From Antrodiella citrinella (lineage: Eukaryota > Basidiomycota > Agaricomycetes > Polyporales > Steccherinaceae): a stretch of DNA of 11,467 bases. Numbering within the stretch: position 1 is the first letter of the stretch; the number at the start of each line of letters is the position of its first letter. Location: positions 1 through 11,467 of the forward strand of contig SGPM01000573.1 in the NCBI GenBank assembly GCA_004802725.1. The letters are read 5' to 3'. Shown here in pieces: positions 1 through 6,533 of the stretch. The notes under the pieces are model-generated. The model searched no databases. It was not told where the DNA came from and worked only from the letters and a program-made list of their open reading frames with translations. A program made the position numbers and the translations under genes.

Positions 1-2
1 CT

Positions 3-1600
3 GGCCACAAACCTCCTTCCAAAGTCCCTCGAACTGATGATCCCATCGATAAGGCGCTGCGAGAGGACACCACAGTCATGGAGGCCCTGGAATTTCTCCA
101 AGGCTCTGCCACCACTGATGCATTATCCGAAGCCTTGTGCTTTTCCATTGTGAAAAAGGTTATTCAGGCCGACCCTGCACTTGACTCAAACACACCCGCA
201 ATACTAAACTCTATCAACATACTGCTTCATGATCCGGCAGTTCGAGAGGCTCTGAAGAAGAACCCCGCTTCCTTTGATCCTATACGCCAACATGGTGCGT
301 CGTTTATCATGACTCACTTGCGCAATCTCACCTCGACTTCTCAGTGGCTCTCCGTCGTGACACCGTGCCGGAAGCGTCCAGTCTCCAAGGCGTGGAGGGC
401 GGAGCTCTAAACCTTGCGAGTAAAAAAGGTTAATAGTCATACTGCTTTCCCCCCCTCTTCGCCCAACGGTTGGCTTGTTATAGTTACGGAAGATTCATGG
501 AAGCAAGAGTTTGTCGGCGACGCCCATATTGAGTTGAAGGATCACATCATCAGCCATTGGAAGGACAAGGAACATTATGCGCCTTACTGTACCATTGTTG
601 AATCAACCGGAACAGGGAAGTCGAGGATGGTGGACGAGTTCAGTAGGGCAAATTTTACCCTCACGGTGAACCTCAGAGACCCTCCAGCGCAAGGTGTGTA
701 TGTCCAACCAGGTCTCTTCGCAATGCCTCCGCTGACTTGTTGCGTTCTAGGTTTTCCTCCTTCGGACGATAAAGTGTACAAATATTTTGAACCCGAATCG
801 CTAGGAGCAAAGACACTGGATGAGCTTTGGGTTCACGTGACCGCCTTCATGTTGGCGCTGTTCGAGGAATGCAAGAAGGCCATCCTGACTGTCATGGAGA
901 AAGAATGTAGCTGCGATAACGACCGCAAAGAGTGGCTTCACCACAAGGGCGCGGTGTGGTTTCGGGACAAAATGACGGAAGGCCAAACAATGAAGTCTCA
1001 AGGCGAATATCGGGTGAACTTCTACAATTCCGTTGTCTTACGGGCTGAAGAGGTTGTAGTAGATTCTGCTCTCGCGTGGACAGTATACTGACTGATATAC
1101 TACAGCTCGCTGGAGGGGATTGTTCAGGCTTGATGGAAAAGACGAAAGAATCCTCGCCGAAACCGATCAAATTCACCAGCGCAGGTGAATTGATAATGAT
1201 TTGTGGTAGGATCAACTGTGCCGTTCTAACAAGGACTTGCACTTTTACAGGGGATCATTCGGTCGTAGACATCGCAGGCACACTGATCCGGCTCTGGGAT
1301 GTCAAGGACACGACACCAAGCGAAAGCGAACCCCTAGTCTACATAGCCTTCGACGAAGCTCACACACTGACATCCACTGCTCCATCAGCATTCTTTCATC
1401 TTCGAAAGGTTCTACAATCTCTATACGGCTTGCCTTTGTTTACGATTTTCCTCTCCACAGCAAAAATCACCCGATTTGTTGTGCCTCAGGAGGATGACAG
1501 TTCTGCGCGGGTACAGAGCGGACAATTCTCATTGATCCCTCCGTTCTCACGCCGGAGATTATTTGATTTTACCGACGGTAGTTATGCAAGAAAAATGTGA
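3..1600 (+). CDS. P-loop NTPase gene of the agaricomycete CRN/effector-like type, 5'-partial and apparently 3'-truncated
   Basis: The frame is open from the left edge (position 3), so the true start lies upstream. Visible coding pieces are 3 to about 290-400, about 483-693, 751-1055, 1106-1184 and 1251-1600. Three introns are well supported: 694-750 (57 nt), 1056-1105 (50 nt, branch-like CTGAC) and 1185-1250 (66 nt, branch-like CTAAC); all restore frame. The Walker A-like segment ESTGTGKSR lies at 600-626. The Walker B segment LVYIAFDEAH lies at 1334-1363 and ends in the usual acidic pair. A following stretch FTIFLSTAKIT fits a sensor strand. From memory of the family, this matches P-loop NTPases common in mushroom genomes, some of which are linked to Crinkler-type effectors; that link is inference. 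The in-frame TAA at 408-410 must lie in an intron I could not place exactly (for example donor at 294, acceptor at 482) or is a real lesion. The protein ends soon after the LIPPF segment, where relatives usually continue, and AT-rich DNA follows, so a lost C-terminal region is likely. Confidence 0.68.
694..750 (+). other. Intron in the NTPase gene
   Basis: Donor GTGTGTATG and acceptor TTCTAG, 57 nt. Its length is a multiple of three and it has no stop, so an unspliced reading also stays open. Removal joins PAQG to FPPSDDKVYKYF, which resembles the family pattern I remember after the Walker A block, so splicing is preferred. Confidence 0.75.
1056..1105 (+). other. Intron in the NTPase gene
   Basis: Donor GTAGTAG, acceptor CTACAG, 50 nt, with a good branch-like CTGAC about 15 nt before the acceptor. 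Without splicing the upstream frame stops at 1089-1091. Splicing joins RAEEV to LAGGDCSG in phase 0. Confidence 0.75.
1185..1250 (+). other. Intron in the NTPase gene
   Basis: Donor GTGAATTG, acceptor TTACAG, 66 nt, with a textbook branch-like TTCTAAC. Splicing is phase 1 and joins FTSAG to DHSVVDIAG. The intron is open in frame, so retention would only add 22 residues. Confidence 0.7.
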
Positions 1601-1929
1601 AGTAGGATATTAAATATAAACGACCATACAAACTGCGTTAGAACTTGATATCTTACTGATTGATAGAATGTAAAGCAAAATAAAAAATCTTAGCGTACAT
1701 CTTAATACTAGTAACTCTTTAAGTACAAACGGCGATAGTATACTGGTCAAAATTTTAAATCTTACTTGTGATTTCAACTCCGTTAAGCCTTCAAGTTTTA
1801 CTGGCGGTGAAATGTGCGAGAGAACTTCAAGTTCTACTGAACATTTTATTGCGCCGCAAGACTTCAAGATTTGCAAGACATTCTACCGGCGTAGAAACAC
1901 TTGAACAATTCTGACCGCTGAAAGTCCTT
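1601..1929. other. AT-rich stretch with no gene
   Basis: No coding frame of interest. Composition changes sharply just after the NTPase stop. An AATAAA at 1679-1684 could serve as a polyadenylation signal for that gene. Two near-identical motifs (TTCAAGTT, T or C, TACTG) occur around 1792 and 1829, followed by a looser ACTTCAAGATT near 1861. Their meaning is unknown. Confidence 0.5.
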
Positions 1930-1980
1930 GCGCACTCAGCGCGCACTCATCGCGCACTCATCGCGCCCTCGTCGCGCGAG
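1930..1980. repeat. 11-bp minisatellite, four copies plus a partial
   Basis: Tandem units at 1930-1940, 1941-1951, 1952-1962 and 1963-1973, then a partial GCGCGAG. The consensus is GCGCACTCATC; units 2 and 3 are identical, unit 1 differs at one base and unit 4 at two. The unit length is not a multiple of three and no gene overlaps it convincingly. Confidence 0.9.
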
Positions 1981-2272
1981 AATTCGGTACCATGGGGCGA
2001 ACCCGTGACGACGCTCATACCTCGTCCGGTATCTCGCTCCCGCGACGCACGCACGTCTCCACAATATGATGTATTTTGTAGCTATATAGCGAATGTAGAA
2101 CCTGTAGTTGAACATAAGTAAGACGTCGCTGGCAAAACGAGTGGTCCACGTACTGAACAGCGTTCCAATCTCAACGCCCTCGCCACACGAGTTCACTACC
2201 CCATCGCGTGCAATCCTCTCACAAGATGATAAGAATATCCGCCACAAACGAGTATGGACTCCATACTTGCGA
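1981..2272. other. No gene recognised
   Basis: Frames on both strands are open for about 100 codons in places, but none shows a recognisable domain or supported introns. A GAATTC/GGTACC pair sits at 1980-1992; this is unremarkable by itself. Confidence 0.4.
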
Positions 2273-2507
2273 CGTTCGCTCCGCCGTTCGCCCCGCCGTT
2301 CGCTCCGCCGTTCGCCCCGCCGTTCACGCCGCCGTTCGCCCCGCCGTTCATGCCGCCATTCGCAACGATATTGGCACCGCCTCCACCGTTTCCTCCGACA
2401 TGAGCGTGACCTCCTGCGAAAATCCGACGTTTGTACATGATGACTCCTGATTCAACGAGACAACTCACCGATTCCTCCTCCGAAACACGAAACCACGACG
2501 CTAACAA
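2196..2507 (-). CDS. Doubtful small Gly/Asn-rich ORF over the minisatellite
   Basis: A 103-codon open frame has an N-terminal non-repetitive part (SEEESVSCLVESG) and then GGHAHVGGNGGGG followed by NGGA/NGGV/NGGM tetrapeptide repeats. Gly-rich repeat peptides occur in fungal wall and secreted proteins, but no signal peptide or conserved domain is visible here. Two plus-strand frames over the same repeat are also open, so this is probably a by-product of the repeat. It is listed only as the best of three overlapping candidates. Confidence 0.12.
   Translation of the reverse strand: MLASWFRVSEEESVSCLVESGVIMYKRRIFAGGHAHVGGNGGGGANIVANGGMNGGANGGVNGGANGGANGGANGGANVASMESILVCGGYSYHLVRGLHAMG
2273..2368. 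repeat. 12-bp minisatellite, about eight units
   Basis: Eight consecutive 12-bp units related to CGTTCGCTCCGC and CGTTCGCCCCGC, which alternate in the first four units; the last is degenerate (CATTCGCAACGA). Because the unit is a multiple of three, every frame gives a repeating peptide: (NGGA)n on the minus strand, RRSLRRSP or VRSAVRPA on the plus strand. Open frames across it are therefore a weak argument for coding. Confidence 0.92.
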
Positions 2508-3096
2508 TTTGACGGAGTAATTCCAACATTTGAGGTCAGGCTAACAAGGTTGATGAATATGATAATGCAAAACAAACATCAAACTACACTCACTTGAAGT
2601 ACGCAGGAATGATTCGCAACGAGGACCTATTGGTTGAAGACCAGGAGGCACAAAGACCGTTAGCGCGCGATGTGTGCGGTACCTGCGGGTCTTGACAGTC
2701 TGCGAGAACTTGAACCTATATTATAGAGGTAGCACATCAACGCGACAAGCAATTCGGAGAGTATCAGCTCGAATACATACAAACCCCAATATTAGGTGTA
2801 CGCAGAACAAGACTGAAGTGTTACGGGACCTGACGACCGAGCGAAGAGCAGCAAATGCAATGTTTGTCCACATTTGCTGCGACCAGCTACAACACAAGGA
2901 GCCTGATGCTCACCGCCTGCAAACATTGTCATGCTCGTGTCGTACATATCTGTAAGTTCCCTGAGTACATGTTGAAGCCGACGTGCATACGTCTCTGTGT
3001 AGAAGGAACCGATCAGCACATATCGGTGGCGGGGTACCATGAACGATTGATATTCGTAATTGATAATACATGGGTACAATTAGTCGTACAGTCAGT
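2369..3096. other. Intergenic stretch, no gene recognised
   Basis: Several frames of 70-150 codons are open on both strands, but they overlap one another, have no recognisable motif and show no paired splice signals that would extend them. I see no RNA gene and no clear repeat. Confidence 0.4.
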
Positions 3097-3115
3097 NNNG
3101 NGTGCNANGTNNNGN
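3097..3115. other. Cluster of ambiguous bases at the left edge of the TIR element
   Basis: Single N calls are mixed with called bases immediately outside the left inverted repeat. They hide the sequence needed to test for a target-site duplication. Confidence 0.95.
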
Positions 3116-3147
3116 GTGTTACAAACACGCGTGCGCTCTTATTCTTT
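3116..3147 (+). repeat. Left terminal inverted repeat of the 1.18-kb element
   Basis: Starts GTGTTACAAACACGCG and contains the palindrome ACGCGT. It pairs with 4267-4297 with a single 1-base gap. Confidence 0.9.
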
Positions 3148-3405
3148 TTCCCTTTCTTTTCCCTTTACTCCTCGTTATCCCCTTATTCTCTCATCCACTT
3201 CCTTCATCGTACCCTTACCCGCATATGGACTCCCATACGTATACCTAGTACGACTCACCCCCTTTCCTATTCCCTTACTGCGGATGAACCGTCACCGTCC
3301 AACGCTCACCGTTCCAACGGTTTCCCTTTGAACGTTCCTCCTTTCCTTCCGCAGTCCTTTAGTACTCGAACGATCCTCCTTCAGATTCCGCAGTTCTCAT
3401 ACCTG

Positions 3406-3413
3406 TATAAATA
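3406..3413 (+). promoter_or_regulatory. TATA box
   Basis: TATAAATA lies in a pyrimidine-rich leader about 90 bases before the ORF. Transcription would be expected to start about 25-35 bases downstream, which is inside the hairpin at 3426-3450. Confidence 0.5.
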
Positions 3414-3425
3414 CCTGTACGCGTC

Positions 3426-3450
3426 GGTCAAGTTGTTCCCCAACTTGACC
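3426..3450 (+). promoter_or_regulatory. Perfect 10-bp stem, 5-base loop hairpin just downstream of the TATA box
   Basis: GGTCAAGTTG (3426-3435), loop TTCCC, CAACTTGACC (3441-3450). All ten pairs are Watson-Crick. It sits where the 5' end of a transcript from the TATA box would fall. No U-run follows that would make it a bacterial-type terminator. Its function is unknown. Confidence 0.6.
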
Positions 3451-3496
3451 TCCTTGTTAATAGAGGCTATCTTCCACTCTGAACATCGTCTTCGTC

Positions 3497-4275
3497 TTGC
3501 ACATCGTCCCTCATTCGTCTCACTTGAACCTCGTCCTAGTCAGAACTCGTGCCGAAGTTACGCCTCACGTAACATTAGGTCAAGTTGCTACTACTGCGCT
3601 GACTCCTCGTAGTCCAAGCGCACCCCCACCCACAGAGCACTCCCCAGACCATCCACCTCGAACCTCGCACCGTCTCCAGACCGGTCCCCTCACCGGACAC
3701 TTTGCCGTCTACACCTCTGCAGATACACGAGTCGCCTACGAGTGGCGCACTAACCAGAGCAGACCTGGTTGGTACTTTATCGCAGACGTCACCAACCCCG
3801 ACCTTCCCCAGGTCAGAGAACGCGTCCAACGCATCCCTGATAGTTACTTCCGTGACCCCGACGCCTCCTCCTCTGACGACGAATCTAACCCTGATTCCGA
3901 GACCAACGCCGACTCAGAAGCCGAAGCAGCAGCGCAATTGGAAAGCCCTGTTGCNAGCATCNAAGAAGACCCTCTCCCTGATCCCNCAGCGACTAGCGCT
4001 TTCCTTTCGCCGCTTGCATCNCCTCAAGCAGGACCNAGNACNCTNCCAGCAGGACGAAGTCCAGTACGGGTACCTAGTCCTCGACGAGGATCACNCCTAN
4101 CCAGTCGTCATNCTTCNCCATCCCCNAGCTCCCACCTACGTATACACACTCNGTCCACTACCCCTACTTCCCACAGTCAACCAACAACCACCGCCCCCAT
4201 CGTACCGCGAGCACCTCTACTCCAACCCCAACCGCTTTCGACCATGACTACCAAGCCTACCGAACTAAAGAATAG
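3497..4275 (+). pseudogene. Decayed proline/acid-rich ORF inside the TIR element, frame changes twice
   Basis: The first part (3497 to about 3960) is open and reads like protein. It has a Pro/Ser/Thr-rich start, a central segment with HFAVYTSADTRVAYEW and RPGWYFIADVTNP, then an acid/serine tract (ASSSDDESNPDSETNADSEAE). From about 3970-4010 the next frame takes over, with protein-like codons reading DEVQYGYLVLDEDH and APTYVYTL. Near 4220 the third frame gives TAFDHDYQAY and ends at TAG 4273-4275. No in-frame ATG is visible near the start. The switches lie in a region with many single N bases, so they may be sequence errors rather than mutations. I do not recognise the protein; it has no capsid, zinc-knuckle, protease or transposase motif I can name. 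A Gag-like protein is possible but unproven. Confidence 0.5.
3955..4152. other. Scattered ambiguous bases within the decayed ORF
   Basis: About 16 single N positions are dispersed among called bases, a pattern of low-quality or collapsed-repeat consensus rather than a scaffold gap. The region coincides with the frame switch of the ORF. Confidence 0.95.
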
Positions 4276-4297
4276 AGCGCACGCGTGTTTGTAACAC
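4267..4297 (-). repeat. Right terminal inverted repeat of the 1.18-kb element
   Basis: The reverse complement starts GTGTTACAAACACGCG and ends CTATTCTTT, matching the left end with one base missing. The 93-bp repeat (copy A) starts directly outside it. Confidence 0.9.
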
Positions 4298-4298
4298 T

Positions 4299-4391
4299 AA
4301 GTCAGAACGGACGCTACCGCGGAGGTGTCCTGGTGAACCTTGGAGGCCGGGCTCGGAGGGGTCCGGGCGGTAAGTCTGCACGAATATAACA
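4299..4391 (+). repeat. 93-bp dispersed repeat, copy A (uninterrupted)
   Basis: Runs from AAGTCAGAACGG to CGAATATAACA. Copy B (6259-6327 plus 10654-10668) matches it except for seven transitions, an 8-bp indel and the first base. Homology stops abruptly at both ends. One frame is open throughout, reading TLSQNGRYRGGVLVNLGGR and ending in TAA at 4387-4389. That could be the tail of an element ORF, but copy B differs at amino-acid-changing sites. It may be a terminal part of a larger retroelement; its family is unknown. Confidence 0.85.
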
Positions 4392-5316
4392 CGACCACAA
4401 AATAGGTAGGTGATCTTGGCAAAGTCTAGTTAGCGAGGATGTCAAGTGGTGAGTGTCGGGTGTCAGCACAATTAATGAATATGTAGTATACATTGGCTGT
4501 TGGGAAATTGATCTGACTCACCAGCTTGCTTTATCAGAGAAATTATTCATTTTATTAGAATTAATTATTTAACTTATTGGGAAAATTCAAGTTAGTTAGA
4601 ACAATTAATGAATATTTGTGCAAATAATATGCTATAGATTCGTTCAAATTGTATGACTTACTCAATGCTCTCTATTGTATGCCATCTTCTATATTCTTCT
4701 GATTGTGCTGCCACCTTTATAGTATCTCTATATACCCATATCTTTTAGGGCCTTTATACATCCTTTCTTGCCTCTGAAATTTGCTCTACCTTTCTCAAAA
4801 CTTTCTGAAACTTTCTTAGACATTAATGTAGGTACATCCTCTGCTTATAGTCACTTCACAAAATTATATTAAGAATATCTCCTCTGGCAGTGAGACTACA
4901 GCAAGTCAAGATACAGCGACAAAGTACCAGACCATGTAGAAGTCTAGGTGGACGCTTTGCTTGTCTTCAATGTCCATGGATGTTCACAGGTATCGGAACT
5001 GGAGCCAGGGGATAGCTATCATTATATATAGGGATACAACTAGTAGAACAGAGAGGCAACAAGGCAACTGACAAGCTAATCTATACAGGTTCTACTTGAT
5101 TTCGTGTCACATCAGCATTGTATTTGAGTAAAGTGTTGTGGAATACGCTGTGAGAAGACATGCAAGTGGTGAAATATATCAAATTTAATAACAATTGATA
5201 TGTTCATTAAAAGCATAAATTCAACATTTCTACAAAAACCATCAAAAATTGATTGAAAAATATAACATTTATGATCAATTTTTGATAATCTTTTCACAGT
5301 TTGAAATATGGCTGTG
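4392..5316. other. AT-rich stretch with no gene
   Basis: No convincing coding frame on either strand. It contains a 15-bp direct repeat ACAATTAATGAATAT (near 4469 and 4602) and the 13-bp inverted repeat listed separately. The composition fits degenerated intergenic or transposon-relic DNA. Confidence 0.5.
5241..5286. repeat. Perfect 13-bp inverted repeat with a 20-bp spacer
   Basis: ATCAAAAATTGAT at 5241-5253 and its exact reverse complement at 5274-5286. The arms are AT-rich, so chance is more plausible than for a GC-rich stem. No flanking duplication was seen. Confidence 0.75.
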
Positions 5317-5421
5317 AATCCAGTGGTAAGGTAGGCGCAGGTCAGATCCAACCACTATGTGATGTTACACTGATCAGATCAGAAAACATATTTGATGCAG
5401 AATATACTGTGTTTGGCAGGA
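5317..5421 (+). repeat. Second dispersed repeat, copy 1
   Basis: Aligns with the reverse complement of 11072-11164. Shared blocks include GTAAGGTAGG-GCAGGTCA, ACCACTATGT, GATCAGAAA and GATGCAGAATATACT. Copy 1 carries roughly ten extra bases in the middle. Both ends lose homology abruptly. The family is unknown. AGTGGTAAGG and GGTCAGATCC loosely resemble the A and B boxes of a tRNA-derived promoter, but the spacing is too short to claim a SINE. Confidence 0.8.
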
Positions 5422-5532
5422 CATTATAAATGTAAGAGAAGTAGTGACATTCGTGTGAAAGATAATATACAAAAAAATGTATAAACAAATAAAGAGAGTT
5501 CAACAGCCTCAGTAATGGCTCTATGGTCCAAC

Positions 5533-5578
5533 AAGTTCATGCTCGAGTCTGTGTTAAGTTCATGCTCGAGTCTGTGTT
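5533..5578. repeat. 23-bp perfect tandem duplication
   Basis: Two identical head-to-tail units, 5533-5555 and 5556-5578, each starting AAGTTCATGCTCGAG. A third AAGT begins right after. It marks the boundary between AT-rich DNA on the left and the purine-rich block on the right. Confidence 0.95.
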
Positions 5579-6258
5579 AAGTCCGTGCGGAGGAGCTACG
5601 GAGGGGGAGCAGATGAAGGAACAGAGGTAGCGGAGGAGGATCGGAGATGTTGCGGATGTCGCTGATGGCTCCGATAGCGAGTACCCGTTGAGGAGTTCGG
5701 AGATGGAGTGAAGTCAGTCGGATGGATACCGGAATAAGGAAAAGGGAGAGGGAAGGGCAGAACGACGGAGATGAAAGGAGGGACTACAGTCGGACGGAGA
5801 CAAGGTACACGAACACCACACAGTGGTGGGTGAGGTGCTGTTGAGCTCAAGTAAAGATAGAGGGTTGGAGGCCCGAGGAAAGAACATGGAAAAAACATTA
5901 ATTTACTAACTAGGGAATTAGTACAGTCCTGTCGTAGCTACTTATACTAACGGGGTACCCTACGGAGGATGGACAAAGTCCAGATCGGAGGTAGGTAGTC
6001 GATAAGCGGAAACATGTAGGGGGCGAGAACTGTGACTGGAGGTCACTGACCGAAACATGAGGGGAACATGAACATCTGGTGAGGATGACGGAGGAAAGGG
6101 TAATAAAGGAAAGAGGAGTCCAATGGGTAAATCATACCGGATGAGGAGGAGCACAGAGGTCTCCGAAGTAGCTCCGAATGTCTGGTAAGAAAACATGAGC
6201 TCAACGGGAAAGCACAGTAGATCATCACGGCATAAAACCTGTGAGCTCAACGTTCCTC
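5579..6258. other. Purine-rich block without a recognisable gene
   Basis: The plus strand is strongly G/A-rich, with CGGAG, CGGAT or CCGGA recurring about a dozen times between 5587 and 5800 and again near 5965-6180. The minus strand is therefore C/T-rich, with open frames rich in Pro and Ser (up to 100 codons) that carry no domain. GAGCTCAACG occurs twice (6197-6206 and 6243-6252). The pyrimidine-rich strand resembles in composition the leader of the element at 3116, but I found no base-level homology. A decayed retroelement on the minus strand is possible. Confidence 0.4.
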
Positions 6259-6327
6259 AGTCAGAACAGATGCTACTGTGGAGGTGTCCTGGTGAACCTT
6301 GGAGACCGGGGGTCCAGGCAGTAAGTC
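6259..6327 (+). repeat. 93-bp repeat, copy B, left part (interrupted by the hAT element)
   Basis: Matches 4300-4376 of copy A except for seven transitions and an 8-bp deletion of CTCGGAGG. Six of the seven changes convert a CpG to TpG or CpA. The copy resumes beyond the transposon at 10654. Confidence 0.88.
6320..6327 (+). repeat. Left target-site duplication of the hAT element
   Basis: AGTAAGTC, identical to 10646-10653. Eight base pairs is the diagnostic duplication length of the hAT superfamily. Confidence 0.95.
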
Positions 6328-6361
6328 TAGTGTTGTTACGGCTCCGGCTCGGCCCAAAGCC
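6328..6361 (+). repeat. hAT terminal inverted repeat, left
   Basis: TAGTGTTGTTACGGCT followed by CCGGCTCGGCCCAAAGCC. The TAGTG start fits hAT ends (usually CAGTG or TAGGG-like). Confidence 0.92.
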
Positions 6362-6419
6362 CCAGCTTAGGCTCAGCTTGCTGGGGCTCAGGCTCACACC
6401 GAGTCAAGGCCGAGACGGT

Positions 6420-6440
6420 AAGCTTTGGACCAAGCTTGGT
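6420..6440 (+). promoter_or_regulatory. Left subterminal motif of the hAT element
   Basis: AAGCTTTGG at 6420-6428 is mirrored at 10554-10562 in inverted orientation, 92 and 83 bases from the respective ends. The 12-bp palindrome ACCAAGCTTGGT follows at 6429-6440. Such subterminal repeats are transposase-binding sites in studied hAT elements; binding here is inferred. Confidence 0.5.
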
Positions 6441-6533
6441 ACGGCCCGGCTTCAGCAAAGCCGCGGCTTTTCCCAGAAAGGAAGGTGTATCTTCACGGCC
6501 GTGAAATCTCAATTGACCATCAAGTGTAGCTAT

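Larger units (their letters stand above)
3116..4297 (+). mobile_element. 1.18-kb element bounded by 31-32 bp terminal inverted repeats, family unknown
   Basis: The left end 3116-3147 and the right end 4267-4297 are inverted copies: 24 matching bases starting GTGTTACAAACACGCG, a 1-base gap, then 7 more. The inside holds a pyrimidine-rich leader, a TATA box, a perfect hairpin and a decayed ORF. Two readings are possible. One is a small DNA transposon or derivative with its own passenger ORF. The other is a solo LTR, because the outer bases also read TGTTACA...TGTAACA in TG...CA style. The long inverted ends favour the first reading; the TATA box and promoter-like layout favour the second. The flanking Ns prevent a test of the duplication; a 5-bp TAAGT on the right is compatible with NNNGN on the left, but only one base is informative. 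Confidence 0.65.

Noticed and set aside
1930..2368. CRISPR-like array from the two clusters of short repeats
   Set aside because: The repeats are head-to-tail without spacers, have different units, and the setting is eukaryotic.
2855..3331. 158-codon plus-strand frame running through the N cluster into the TIR element
   Set aside because: It crosses the element border and ambiguous bases, so it cannot be one gene.
3426..3450. Rho-independent terminator
   Set aside because: There is no U-run after the stem, and the genome is eukaryotic with a TATA box just upstream.
5021..5098. 8-bp inverted pair AGTAGAAC/GTTCTACT as element ends
   Set aside because: It is too short and unsupported by a flanking duplication.
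5241..5286. MITE with 13-bp inverted ends
   Set aside because: The whole structure is only 46 bp, AT-rich and without a duplication; a chance or simple hairpin is more likely.
5321..5356. tRNA-like A/B boxes suggesting a SINE or tRNA gene
   Set aside because: The two box-like motifs are only about 20 bases apart, no cloverleaf can be drawn and no 3' tail is present; kept only as a remark.
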